Assembly (NCBI GenBank): GCA_032433765.1 | Contig: JAVIAB010000124.1 | Span: forward strand, 96,479,202 to 96,543,201 | Reading direction: 5' to 3' | Origin: Megaustenia siamemsis | Taxonomy: Eukaryota; Mollusca; Gastropoda; Stylommatophora; Ariophantidae | Length of the DNA stretch: 64,000 bases | Notes under the pieces: model-generated | Told to the model about the DNA's origin: nothing | What the model saw: only the letters and a program-made list of their open reading frames with translations | Databases searched by the model: none | Translations under genes and position numbers: made by a program | In this document: one piece after another, positions 33,066 through 45,144 of the stretch | Position numbering within the stretch: the first letter of the stretch is position 1 | Layout: the number at the start of each line of letters is the position of its first letter

Positions 33066-33999
33066 TAGCGGTGACTAACACAGACTTGCACGCACAAAGA
33101 TATGAGATGTAACTAACACAGACATGCACACAGTGATACGAGGCATGACTAACACTGACAAACATCAAGATATGAGATATGACTAACACAGACATACAAG
33201 CAAAGTTATGAAACATGCCTAACATAGACATGCACACAAAGATATGAGATATGACTGACATAGATATGCACACACAAATATATGACAAAAGACTAACATA
33301 GACATGCACACACATATATGAAATATGATGGCATAGACATGCACACAAAAAAGATATGACACATGCCTAACATAGACATGCACACAAAGATATGAGATGT
33401 GACTAGCATAGGCATGCACGCACAAGAATATGAGATGTGACAAACACAGACATGCACACACAAAGATATGAGATATGACTAACATAAACATGCACACAAC
33501 GATATAATATATCACTAACCCAGACATGCACACACAAAGATATGACACTTGACTAACACAGATGCACACTAAAATATGAGATATGACTAAACACAAACAT
33601 ACATAAAGATATGAGACTTGATTAACACGGACACACCAAGATATGAGATATGACTAACATGACACACACCAAGATATGAGCCACGGCTAGCACACACATA
33701 CACACACGCTAAGATATGAGGCATAGCTAGCACAGAAACACACCAACATATGAACCATGTCTAGCACAGAAACACATTAAGATATGAGCCATGGCTAGCA
33801 CGGAAATACACTAATATATGAACCATGGCCAGCACAGACACGCACTAAGATATGAATCATGGCCAGCCCAGACATACACCAAGATATAAGCCATGGCCAG
33901 CACATACATCCACTAAGATATCAGACATGGCTATCGCAGACACCCACTAAGATATGAGCTGCGACTAGCACGGATATACACCGAGAATTGAGCAATGGC
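33066..33999. repeat. ~38-bp minisatellite, copy B
   Basis: About 25 degenerate units (complement of the copy A array), longest of the three arrays. The units nearest the EGF gene are the most diverged ('gatatgagccatggctagca'). Confidence 0.85.
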
Positions 34000-36274
34000 T
34001 CATTTCAAGAGAAGCAGAAGTGGAGGTACAAGAGCAGCGATCGCGAAAGGTATCCATATGCTTGGGTTTGTTGTAGTCGGCAGACTCTTCTTAACGTGAG
34101 AATAATCGACATACGAGATGCAGGCCCCGATTAACTGTTCACAGGTTCCGTTCAAACAGTTGTCCGAAGATTTGAGAGTGCAGTCTGACCAGTAGAACCT
34201 TCCCTTGCATGTACAGTTCCCGGTTGACAGTTCACAAGTGTCGTTGAAACAGTAGTCCGAACATTTGAGAGTGCAGTCTGACCCGTAGTACGTTTCCTTG
34301 CACGTACAGTCTGCACTTTCCGGGTCACATATGGTGTTACAGCCATCAGAACACGTCTGTTCGCACTGTAGCCCAAAATTACCATCGGGATAAGTGTCAT
34401 TACATGTATAGCCAGGATGTTTACATTGTATGCATTTTCCGGATTTTTTCTCACATAAAGGACAGACACTGAGACAAGACATGGAGCAGTCGTGTCCATT
34501 GATTCCATGTGATCAGTTACCGATGATGACGTTGCAACCTTTGCTACACCCACTACACGCTTGACAAAACGACCCAGAATGCCGTCAAGACAGTAGGTGT
34601 CTGTAAATGTTGGCACCTCATACACCGTCAGTGCACTGTCGGCCTGCGAAATGGTCGGTGAGGACTCAATCTTAATGTGCGCCATCAACGTCTGTGTGGT
34701 TACTACATTAGTAGAAATGTTAGGGTATGATATATCATTATACAGGAACACTACGCCGCCACTGTCAGAGAAAGCCTTTAGAGTGGCATTCTTTACCCGA
34801 ATCATAGTGCTAGCTCGATGATAGATTCGAATGGTGTGAATCTACTATTCTATTCTATTGACCTTTCGAGCCGTAACCGGCCCATAGGGCGTAGACCAAG
34901 ACACACCTTCTCCTATATGAATTTTTGTTCTAGCAGTTTTCTTTTAAAGATATTTTATCAAATCTCGCCATCTGTCTCTGTTCTGTGCAAGCAGTTCTAT
35001 CTCATTGAGGGAGCCGATTCCTGCTGCTCTTGCCTCTCTCATCAATGTTCTTTTCAGTGTCTCCCTGGGTCTTCCTCTTTTTCTTTTACCTGTTGTTTCC
35101 CATATGAGGGCTTGCTTTGCTATTCGATTATTATCTCTTCTCATCACATGTCCAACGTAAGACCATCGTCTTTTCTTTATTACTGAAGATATTAGTGGTT
35201 GATTGGCGATTTCTCTAATTTCCTCGTTTGTTTTGAATTCGTTCCATTCTATACCAAGTATTTTCCTTAGACATTTATTTTCGAATGTGTTCAACTTTGT
35301 TTATGTGTCTCTTGTTGTTTTCCAGCTCTCAGATGCATACGTAAGGGTTGATAGTACATTTGATTTGAATATCCTAAGTTTTGTGTTTGTGCTAATGAGT
35401 TTTGATTTCCACAACTTTTCAAGGCTTCTGAAAGACATTGCTGCTTTAGCCAGTCTGATTCTAATTTCTTTGCTCGTATCCCCTTCTCGATCAATGTGAC
35501 TTCCAAGATAGATAAAGTGATCGATCTCTTCTGGGGCGTGGCAAAGTTCAGATACCAGTAAACAGGATTGGATTTATTTCTCAATCTTGGGTGTGTGTGT
35601 GCAATCATTGTCATAGAGATTGATCTTTGTTTTACCATTAACTGTGGCCTCTGGTTCACATCCGTCTCCTGTATAACAAGCATTAAATGTGTCGGTCTGG
35701 TTTGTGTTCTGTTTGAGAGCCACATTCAGACACCCGCCAATGTAGATGGAGCAGATTTTTGCAACTATCGCCCCTTCAATCCGCAGCCCCAGAGCAAAAG
35801 ACATTAATCTCCTGCTAACTACAAACCTTGATTCATTGTTACATGAGGCAGAACCATGTTCTTTTTACCGTGAAACTGTCCGGATATGTTAATCATTCAC
35901 ATAAATCCTGAACCAGGAGAACGGCAAAGATTGATTGAGAGTTTCCTCAACTGATGTAGAATTTGTGTCCGGATTACACGTGGTGTCGTTGTTATCAAAC
36001 AGGAAAGTAGGTTCAGATTTTTGGACGTGTTTGTACACGAGATCCAAGTACTGACACTGTGGTCCGAAATATTCGTGTTGACAACTGTCATTGTTTAGGC
36101 ATGTTCCTGTAGTTTTGTTACAAACTGAGTAATTATAGCAGTGACATTGAAAGGTACAATTTGCCCCAAACCAACCGTCTGCACAAGTTAGGTCATTAGC
36201 TTCCATGGCCGCGAACGAAGCCAACAGAATAAAGACTTGATCTACAGCGATGGTTAACGAACTGTGTACAAACT
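34000..36274 (-). pseudogene. EGF/F5-8C cell-surface protein gene, retroelement copy B
   Basis: Reads from near 36272 (initiator ATG just lost: FVHSSLTIAVDQ) through a hydrophobic signal core VFILLASFAAMEA, an EGF-like domain (LTCADGWFGANCTFQCHCYN to CQHEYFGPQCQ), SWFRIYVND, the F5/8C region (NVALKQNTNQTDTFNACYTG, CTHTP, NPVYWYLNFATPQ), then several EGF-like repeats (CKETYYGSDCTLKCSDYCFN and similar). It ends in a hydrophobic PFAIAALVPPLLLLLK before TGA at 34000-34002, a likely membrane anchor or GPI signal. It is intronless. It is disrupted by stops, frame changes and a LINE3 insertion (34846-35523). It alone retains the C-terminal anchor. Confidence 0.82.
34846..35523 (-). mobile_element. 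LINE3 3' part inserted in EGF copy B
   Basis: Minus strand: IDHFIYLGSHIDREGD-like start, then LNTFENKCLRKILGIEW, VIKKRRWSYVGHVMRRD, GKRKRGRPRETLKR and DRWRDLIKYL. The 3' tail is (AATAG)n. The interruption falls in the F5/8C region between 'gaatctact' and 'ggggcgtgg', contiguous in copy A (about 14218-14232). The TSD is imperfect (atctact / atctctt). It is related to but distinct from LINE2. Confidence 0.8.
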
Positions 36275-36660
36275 CACGATTCTTACTAGATGGGCAAACT
36301 ATTGTATGCGTTGTTTATAAATGTAACTCAGGAATGGTTCAATTCCTGCTCATTCTCTTATAATTTATGATTCTGTCTTTTCTAATTGCCCCAAATGCTT
36401 TCCTCAACATCTCATCTCTGTGGTGACAAGCCTTCTTTTATGCTTAGTCGTAGGTGAACATGTTTGGCATTGTTAGTACAATGTGGAACTGAATATACTT
36501 TATAGATTTTTCTTGCTGGTAATAGTTATTGCTCTGTATTGAAGTATACGGGATATTTTAATGAACAACACTCAAAGTAGAACAAATTAGACATAGTTTA
36601 GCTGGTAAAATGTGACCTCTGGTCTGAGACGAGCTAGTAAACAATTGCACTGGGTAGGAC
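36275..36660 (-). mobile_element. Degenerate LINE 3' fragment (copy B intron)
   Basis: The same ancient insertion as 5513-5880 and 63250-63475; the outer part was lost when composite B inserted. Confidence 0.5.
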
Positions 36661-36663
36661 AGT

Positions 36664-38500
36664 TGATCATCATGTGCCATACCAATTGGCGTAGGCGATC
36701 ATACCTTCCACAATCTTCTATCTACAGTGCATCGTATCAGTTCTGTTGTTGACTGTTTGCCATGCCATGAAACCAAGCTATCTAGTATTGTCTCTCGTTG
36801 TCGTCCGCGTTCTATATTTCCTTGCATGTTGCCTGTTGCATCCAAGTAACCAAACTATCCACTTCTTATGACATGCCCAAATAATACTGATTGTTTCTTG
36901 ATGATGTTTTTAGAAGCTCCCTTTTTGTGTTGCCCTCTTTGAGAATTTCCTCATTGGTCTTTTTAAATGTCCAGGAAGTTTTCAACATTCTTCTGAGAAA
37001 TCCCATCTCTATGGCCTCTAATCGTGTTATCATTTGTTTTTCTACTGTCCATGATTCGCCTCTATAGTTCAGAATTGGTTGTTGTTGTTGACAGATTGCC
37101 ACGAGTTGATGAGGGGCAGATTGCCTTATGACTCATAAGAAGTGGCGGGTCATAATGGCTTTCTTGACATTCCCAGCTCTTACTGGAGAAGTTGGAGTTC
37201 GTCTGTCCGGGCTTTGCTGTGAAGCTACTAGTCCAGCCCAGAGTTAGTGCAATACTGATTCCTCTATATCAGTAACAACCACCATTACAGGGAACACGGC
37301 GATCCTAGCTTCTGTCAACCGGTTTGTTTTGACGCAGACTGTTACTAGGGGTGACCACGAGGAGGTAGATCTGCTAGATCTTGATCAACTGATGGTTTCG
37401 CCGACCCTACTATTGCGCCCAGAAGTCGTATGTGCTTCTGCTCTTCCTTCAGAATTGATTCTATATAACACTTATGTTCTCTATTTCTCACTTCTATTGA
37501 CATACATTTGTTGCATAAGATATTTTTCATTTTCTGAAACGCTATTTTGGCCTGAGCTATTTTGCTTTTTTTTATTTCTGTGGTGCATCTTTCATCCGAT
37601 GTTATTATTGTGTCCAAGTATTTCAAACATTGCACTTGTTTCAGATTTGTTTTGTTTATTTTTCTGCTACGTGATAGTGATGACTGTTTTCTTTGATATG
37701 ACCATTACTTCTGTTTTCTTACTATTCATACTGAGACCTTTCTTATTGTTTTCTTTTACTATTATTTTTTGTAGTTCTTTTTCAGTCTCTGCTATTAAAA
37801 CTGTATCATACGCATATCGCAAATTGTTTAAGTTGTGACCGCTGACTTCAATTCCTTTTGTATCTATTAATGATCTGATAATATGTTCGCTGTAAAGTGA
37901 AAACAATTTCGGCGCCAGAATTAAGCCTTGTCTAACATCTTTTTTAAAAAAATATATATATTTGAATTATACTGTTCGTTGCTAATTCCTATAGCTTCTG
38001 TTTGTTGGCAGTACATGATTTTTATTATTCGCCGCCAATGCTTAATTTCTCCAGCATATTGATTATTTCCACATGTTTTACTTTGTTAAATGCTTGTGTG
38101 TAGTTTATAAAGGACATATATAGATTTTTCTTTACCTCTATAGTTCTCGCTGTCAATGTTCCGAAGATGTATATTGCATTATTGGTGCCCTTTCCTTCCA
38201 CAAATCCACATTGTTCTTAACTTATTTCTGGTTTTATTTTGTTCCTTACACGTCTCATGATGATTCATATGAATATTTTCGCCATATGTCGTCTCAATCA
38301 GTGGCGTCTGACTTCTTCGGTATGGCTACAAAGATAGATTTTAGTAGATTTTCAGGTATGTGTCCAGTGTTATATTGAGTAGTTGTGTTAACACTAAAGA
38401 TTCTCACCTCTCCTAATGCATTTAGCTATTCGATTATTATATTGTCGGGACCTGGTGCTTTACCTCTTTTCATGATTTCATATGTCCTCAAACTTTGACT
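36664..38500 (-). mobile_element. RTE-like LINE in GPCR copy B intron 2
   Basis: Shares its insertion site ('cagttgatcatcatgtgcca') with the copy A RTE at 5899. The minus strand shows YRGESWTVEKQ, GFLRRMLKTSWTFKKTNEEI, a broken catalytic box (NNLRYAYDTVLIAE, YADD changed to YAYD) and the KAPGPDN segment near 38440-38470. A segment of unrelated sequence at about 37085-37440 interrupts it. Many stops. Confidence 0.75.
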
Positions 38501-38504
38501 TCTC

Positions 38505-38832
38505 CGACAGTTGAGGGGCTGTTGTGTGGGGCAGTTGAGGGGCAGTTGAGTGGGACAGTTGAGGGCAGATAAGTGGGACAGTTGAGTGGCAGTTGAGTGG
38601 GACAGTTGATGGTCAGTTGAGTGGGACATTTGAGGTGCAGTTGAGTGTGAGAATTGAGGGGCAGTTGGGTGGGGCATTTCAGGGGCAGTTGAGTGGGGCA
38701 GTTGAGGGACAGTTGATGTGCAGTTGAGTGGGATATTTGAGGGGCAGTTGAGTTGCACATTTGAGGGTCAGTTGAGTGGGACAGTTGAGAGGGACAGTTG
38801 AGGGACAGTTGAGTGGGACAGTTGATATCACT
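38505..38832. repeat. 24-bp minisatellite, copy B
   Basis: About 14 units, more diverged than the copy A array. The copy at 42583-43185 is nearly twice as long although its flanks are almost identical. Confidence 0.88.
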
Positions 38833-38948
38833 AAAATAAGTTCAGTCAGAAGTTGACCAATCTCTGGATCACAGGGAAGAGACATTTTTTTAAAATTTCT
38901 TTTCTTGAGTATCTAGCATATTGTCGTCATTTTGTTAGATTTGTGTAT

Positions 38949-39014
<66 letters not shown>

Positions 39015-39545
39015 ATCTGTGTGTGTGTGTGTGTGTGTGTGTGTGGTAAATGCGGTAGATGTTGTAAATGATTGTAAATCCTTCTTTAATTCCTTCCTCT
39101 TTATGGAACATTAAAATATTATCCACCATTTTCTCTTGTAATATATCTTTTCAGTTTCAGTTTCGGTTTTGCTAACAGCAGATGATGATTGGAATGATCT
39201 GCTATTTTATAAATTTTTACATCAAGTACGGCTGATTTATAACTTTGTAATAAAACATAAGTTGTTAATTTGATTGCCCGTTCTATGATTTGGTAACACT
39301 CGTGTAGCTTTGAGTAATCTTTTATGTTGAAATATTGTTCCTTATAGTCATTTTATTAAATAGACAGAAGTTCGGGAATAACTCGGCATTCTCATTTATT
39401 TCATTCCAAGTTTCCATGTATTTTCCATCATCTTTCCAAAGCTCCGGTTGACTGTTCCTACATTTACTGTTAGACTTCCAATTAAGATTGTAATACTTAT
39501 GGCTCACCTTCCGTTCACCTGACAATGAGACTGTTTATATCATCA
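38833..39545. other. Spacer with (CA)n(TA)n(TG)n at about 38948-39043
   Basis: Paralogous to 8952-9726 and nearly identical to 43186-43918. The dinucleotide block produces Tyr/Ile/His/Val repeat frames on both strands. No gene. Confidence 0.65.
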
Positions 39546-40722
39546 TAAAGTACCGGGTCTACTGGCGTAGAGGATCATGTCTCTCCACAGCTTTCGAACC
39601 TGACAGTTATTTATCATTTTCGTTGTTGACCTTATGCCAAGCGAGTCTCTGAAAGTGTCTGGATTCTTTTCTCTTTCCTTCACTCTATTTCTTCGTCCCT
39701 CGATTTTTCCAATTGTTACAATATATTCTAGTGAAAATGAGTTACAAGAAATGTTGGACATTATAGTGAAAGAAAGAAACAATAAAGGACTCAGTCTTAA
39801 TAGCAAAAACACAGATGTAATGGTAACAACAAAGACAAAGACATCACCTCAGTGCAAAATAAAGACAAGTGGAACAATATTAAAACAGGGAAATGAATTT
39901 AAATATTTGGGAACTTTGTTAACCTTAGACGGAAAATGTACAAAAGAGGTGAGATGCAGAATGGCTCAAGCAAAAGCAGCATTCCAATTAAATGAGGAAG
40001 ATACTATGCAAACCATTTGTGACAATAGAAACAAGAAAAAGAGTTCTTAAATGTTACGTAGAGCCAGTCTTAAGATATGGTTGCGAATCATGGAAAATAG
40101 GACAATAGACAATAAAATCACTGGAGTCTGTAGAAATGTGGTTTTACAGAGTAATGAGAGTACCATGGACAGCTAAAAAGAGTAATGAAGATGTTCTGAG
40201 AGAGGTCACAGCAAAAAGAGAGCTAATTTCTTATTTTAGGATGAAACAATCTTCATTTTTTGGCCATGTAATGAGAAGAGAACAACTGGAATATATTGCA
40301 ACAACTGGAAAAAAATTGAGGGACGAAGAGATGGATAGAAGCAAAGAGAAAAAATAACAGACAGCTTAAGAGAATGGTTTTTGGCAAAAGTCAACAACAG
40401 AAATGATAAATAGCTGCCGAGATCGAAAGTTGTGGAGTGACATGATCACCTACGCCAGCAGGTCCGGTACTTGATGATGATGACAATATATTTTAGCTGT
40501 TCCCTTCTCATTACATGACCAAAAATGATGATTGTTTCTTCCTAATATTGGAAATTAGCTCTCTTTTTCCTTTGGCATCTTTCAGAACGTTTTCAATACT
40601 CTTCTTAGCTGTCCATGGTATTCTCAAGATTCTTCTGTAAACCTCATTTCTACAGATTCCAGTGATGTTTTTGTCTGTCGTCCTATTTATCATAATTCAC
40701 ACCCATATGTTACGTTTAGCTC
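39546..40722. mobile_element. Two nested RTE-like LINEs (minus copy split by a + copy at 39732-40485)
   Basis: The outer copy (minus, 39546-39731 and 40486-40722) corresponds to 9727-10198 in GPCR copy A. The inner copy (+) begins at ENELQEMLDIIVKERNNKGL, reads KYLGTLLTLDGKCTKEVRCRM, MWFYRVMRVPWTAKKSNED, SFFGHVMRREQLEY, and ends in (TGA)n at 40470-40482. The repeat 'caatatatt(c/t)tag' flanks it, fitting a TSD of about 13 bases with one change. Copy A lacks the inner LINE, so it inserted after the A-B split. Confidence 0.8.
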
Positions 40723-40831
40723 AACATTATAAATATTGGTGTTACAGTTCAGATCTATTGACAACGCAATTACAAAAATAAATAATTTCTTATTGTTAAA
40801 ATTGATATATATTACGTTTTCCAAATCTCAG

Positions 40832-41431
40832 GTAAAAAGAATCCTCACTCCTAAAGGTGTCACAATCATCATCATCTCAATTTTCATCATCTTCATATCA
40901 ACAGCAGCACCTGTCTACGCCGCCAACAAACTGGACATGAAATTTTTCCCCGAGAGAAACAAAACTCTTTTGGGGCTCGTTTATTTAGAGAACAGAGACG
41001 CTATCGAGGAGGCTTGTTTCGTAGTCAATAACGCTATGCTACCTTTTACTTCTTTTGTCATCATCGTTATCTGTACCTCAACTTTAGTTTACAAGTTACG
41101 GAGAAATACAAAATGGAGGAAACCATCAACAAGTTCTCGTGGAGACAATATTTCTAGACAAAATCAGAGGGTGGCCAAAATGGTTGTGATGATTTCTACC
41201 TTGTTTATTGTTTGTTTGACACCACAGAGCTTTGTGTTTATTGGGATTATTCTGGAGCCTGAAATGTTTATCGGTGGCAAATATGTCAATTTGTTAATAA
41301 TTTTTGGAAGTTATGAAATTATCGCAGAATCAATAAATTCGTCAATGAATATCTTAATTTATTACAAGATGAGTACAAATTATAGGGCTGTTTTGAATGG
41401 AAATTTGTGTAAAAAATTAGTATGTAAGTAG
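40832..41431 (+). CDS. GPCR copy B, exon 3 (TM4-TM7, C-terminus)
   Basis: Acceptor ctcag then VKRILTPKG. TM4 is VTIIIISIFIIFISTAAPV, ECL2 carries EEACFV, TM5 is MLPFTSFVIIVICTSTLVY, and ICL3 is basic (KLRRNTKWRKPS). TM6 is VVMISTLFIVCLTPQSFVFI, and TM7 has SINSSMNILIYY in place of NPxxY. The C-terminal tail LNGNLCKKLVCK ends with TAG at 41429-41431. 600 bases, 199 residues, no disruption. The single large exon is typical of this receptor type. Confidence 0.93.
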   Translation, partial: VKRILTPKGVTIIIISIFIIFISTAAPVYAANKLDMKFFPERNKTLLGLVYLENRDAIEEACFVVNNAMLPFTSFVIIVICTSTLVYKLRRNTKWRKPSTSSRGDNISRQNQRVAKMVVMISTLFIVCLTPQSFVFIGIILEPEMFIGGKYVNLLIIFGSYEIIAESINSSMNILIYYKMSTNYRAVLNGNLCKKLVCK

Positions 41432-41867
41432 TTTCTTCTAATACTACAATTGTGAATTAATTATACAAGAAAGTTTCTAAAAGACGCTTTTTGAGTTTGT
41501 TAAACATCTGATACGAAAGCATCAACATTAACACCACAATAACAAAATGAAAATGTTAAAGTTTTTCCACGTTGTTTGTTTATGTTGATCTTTTGTTGAG
41601 CACATTTCTAAACATGACTCTTTAAGGGTCGAAGTAAATTCTCTCTCTCTCTTACACAAACACACACACACACACACGCACACTCTCTCTATGTCTGCCT
41701 GCGTACGTATGTGTGCGTGTGTGTGTATCGAGATAAGAAATTTAAATATTAGAAACGATACTAACGCTGATGAAAGATGTACATCAGAAGGTACATAAAA
41801 GGTATAAGGCATAGTCCGAGTTTCAAAGAAAATAAAAAAGGATATTATACAAAAGTTTGTCAATGAT

Positions 41868-41930
<63 letters not shown>

Positions 41931-41957
41931 TACATTGATGACATATCGAATGAAATT
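41432..41957. other. Downstream flank of GPCR copy B with CT, CA and TA microsatellites
   Basis: Paralogous to 16191-16684. (CA)n at about 41655-41677 and (CA)n(TA)n at 41870-41928. A minus-strand frame across this region is microsatellite-driven. No gene. Confidence 0.6.
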
Positions 41958-43321
41958 ATAGCCAATAGGACAAAAGTTAAGAAATTTGTTGGAGGCTCTT
42001 TAAGGACGAATTTTGAAAAATAACATCCTCAGCTACAAAGATTAGCTAAGAGGTTTTTAATGAGTTAACAATAGACAAAAAGTTCATTTGCAAATTCAGG
42101 GGAACAGAACCATTGTTCGTTGATCTTACAATGAGAAGGGAATAGCTGATGTGCATTGTGGCACATATATAGATTTTTCTTTACCTCTATAGTTCTCTCT
42201 GTCAATGTTCTGAAGATGTATATTGCATTATTTGTGCCCTTTCCTTCCACAAATCCACATTGTTCTTAACTTATTTCTGGTTTTATTTTGTTCCTTACAC
42301 GTCTCATGATGATTCATATGAATATTTTCGCCATATGGCTCATGAGCTAATAGTGCGATGGTCGTCTCAATCAGTGGCGTCTGACTTCTTCGGTATGGCT
42401 ACAAAGATAGATTTTAGTAGATCTTCAGGTATGAGTCCAGTGTTATATTGAGTAGTTGTGTTAACACTAAAGATTCTCACCTCTCCTAATGCATTTAGCT
42501 ATTCGATTATTATATTGTCGGGACCTGGTGCTTTACCTCTTTTCATGATTTCATATGTCCTCAAACTTTGACTTCTCCGACAGTTGAGGGGCTGTTGTGT
42601 GGGACAGTTGAGTGGGACAGTTGAGGGGCAGTTAAGTGGGACTGTTGATGGGCAGTTGAGTGGGACAGTTGAGGGGCAGTTGAGGGGCTGTTGTGTGGGA
42701 CAGTTGAGGGGCAGTTGAGTGGGACAGTTGAGGGGTAGTTAAGTGGGACAGTTGAGTGGCAGTTGAGTGGGACAGTTAATGGGCAGTTGAGTGGGACATT
42801 TGAGGAGCAGTTGAGTGGGAGAATTGAGGGGCAGTTGGGTGGGGCATTTCAGGGGCAGTTGAGTGGGACAGTTGATGGACAGTTAAGTGGGACAGTTGAG
42901 TGGCAGTTGAGTGTGAGAATTGAGGGGCAGTTTGGTGGGGCATTTCAGGGGCAGTTGAGTGGGACAGTTGATGGACAGTTAAGTGGGACAGTTGAGTGGC
43001 AGTTGAGTGTGAGAATTGAGGGGCAGTTGGGTGGGGCATTTCAGGGGCAGTTGAGTGGGACAGTTGAGGGGCAGTTGATGGGCAGTTGAGTGGGATATTT
43101 GAGGGGCAGTTGAGTTGCACATTTGAGGGTCAGTTGAGTGGGACAGTTGAGTGGGACAGTTGAGGGACAGTTGAGTGGGACAGTTGATATCACTAAAATA
43201 AGTTCAGTCAGAAGTTGACCAATCTCTGGATCACAGGGAAGAGACATTTTTTTAAAAATTTCTTTTCTTGAGTATCTAGCATATTGTCGTCATTTTGTTA
43301 GATTTGTGTATACACACACAC

Positions 43322-43377
<56 letters not shown>

Positions 43378-43378
43378 A

Positions 43379-43415
<37 letters not shown>

Positions 43416-44490
43416 TAAATGCGGTAGATGTTGTAAATGATTGTAAATCCTTCTTTAATTCCTTCCTCTTTATGGAACATTAAAATACTATCCACCATTT
43501 TCTCTTGTAATATATCTTTTCAGTTTCAGTTTCGGTTTTGCTAACAGTAGATGATGATTGGAATGATCTGCTATTTTATAAATTTTTAAATCAAGTACGG
43601 CTGATGTATAACTTTGTAATAAAACATAAGTTGTTAATTTGATTGCCCGTTCTATGATTTGGTAACACTCGTGTAGCTTTGAGTAATCTTTTATGTTGAA
43701 ATATTGTTCTTTATAGTCATTTTATTAAATAGACAGAAGTTCGGGAATAACTCGGCATTCTCATTTATTTCATTCCAAGTTTCCATGTATTTTCCATCAT
43801 CTTTCCAAAGCTCCGGTTGACTGTTCCTACATTTACTGTTAGACTTCCAATTAAGATTGTAATACTTATGGCTCACCTTCCGTTCACCTGACAATGAGAC
43901 TGTTTATATCATCATAAAGTACCGGATCTACTGGCGTAGAGGATCGTGTCTCTCCACAGCTTTCGAACCTGCCAGTTATTTATCATTTTCGTTGTTTATG
44001 CCAAGCGAGTCTCTGAAAGTGTCTGGATTCTTTTCTCTTTCCTTCACTCTATCTCTTCGTCCCTCGATTTTTCCAATTGTTACAATATATCTAGTGAAAA
44101 TGAGTTACAAGAAATGTTGGACATTATAGTGAAAGAAAGCAACAATAAAGGACTCCGCCTTAATAGCAAAAACACAGAGGTAATGGTAACAACAAAGACA
44201 AAGACATCACCTCAGTGCAAAATAAAGACAATGGAACAATATTAAAACAGGTAAATGAATTTAAATATTTGGGAACTTTGTTAACCTTAGAGAGCCAATA
44301 GGACAAAAGTTAAGACATTTGTTGGAGGCTCTTTAAGGACGAATTTTGAAAAATAACATCCTCAGCTAAACAGAATAGATAATAGGTTTTAAATGAGTTA
44401 ACAATAGACAAAAAGTTCATTTGCAAATTCAGGAGAACAGAATCATTGTTCGTTGATCGTGCAATGAGAAGGGAATAGCTGATGTAACTG
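41958..44490. repeat. Recent duplicate (B') of 38113-39925, bracketed by ~200-bp direct repeats
   Basis: 42163-44291 copies 38113-39925 almost base for base: RTE 5' part, minisatellite, spacer, and the start of the nested RTE, which stops at 'ttaaccttag'. It is bracketed by direct repeats of host flank (41958-42162 and 44292-44490, both starting 'gccaataggacaaaagttaa'). Since it includes the nested RTE junction, the duplication is younger than that insertion. Confidence 0.82.
42583..43185. repeat. 24-bp minisatellite, copy B'
   Basis: About 25 units. It contains an internal higher-order repeat of about 120 bases (a 'gcatttcaggggcagttgag' block appears three times) absent from the 38505-38832 array, which has a single such block. 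Frames on both strands are artefacts. Confidence 0.88.
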
Positions 44491-45076
44491 GAAATGGATT
44501 ATGAACAAAGAAAGAAAGGAAAACACAAAGAAGAAAAAATAAATGAATTGTTTAATATGAAATGAAGAAGATAATTGATAAGAAATTGCAGAGATATAAA
44601 GTTGGGAAAACAAGTACTCATTTAAATTAATAGCTATGATATTGGATTGCTATATAACAAAAGAGGAAAGACTGATAACAACAAATAAAACCTATTTTAT
44701 AAACGTTTTCACAAATGTAAGCATGAGAATTTATAAAATACCCATATAGTCACATTCATTTAATCAACTGCCTTGTGGATAATACGGACAAGTCTAATAG
44801 CGTCGGCAAGAGTAAACTCAGTAAGAAAAAATATATATGCCAGATAATGACATTAAACTAGCCAATAAAGAAGTGCTTCCTAACCAACTTCTGGCATTCA
44901 TTATAACGCAACTTGAATGTGTTGACTTGTCCCTGTTTTATAACTTGAATTTAGTCAGTGTCTGGCACAACATGGAGAGAACACTAATGTCCTTGATAAC
45001 CACTCAGGACAAAGAGTTTTCTCACAAAATATATCAACATTAGTTTTCCTCCAACCATCCTTCATTTTGGTGTATA

Positions 45077-45144
<68 letters not shown>

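Larger units (their letters stand above)
31506..40831 (+). other. Intron 2 of GPCR copy B, 9.3 kb, transposon-filled
   Basis: The intron runs from GTAAAA to ctcag. It contains an RTE scrap (31672-31966), composite insertion B (32271-36274), an old LINE fragment (36275-36660), an RTE copy (36664-38500), a 24-bp minisatellite, a paralogous spacer, and two nested RTE copies (39546-40722). Copy A has the same intron in 5.7 kb. Splicing across it is inferred from intact borders only. Confidence 0.75.

Noticed and set aside
38932..39129. Small frames rich in Tyr/Ile/His/Val
   Set aside because: They are translations of (CA)n(TA)n(TG)n and recur at 43295-43498 and 45080-45262.
42763..43120. Repeat-protein frames on both strands of the second minisatellite
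   Set aside because: The same artefact as at 8505; the array is part of a recently duplicated non-coding segment.
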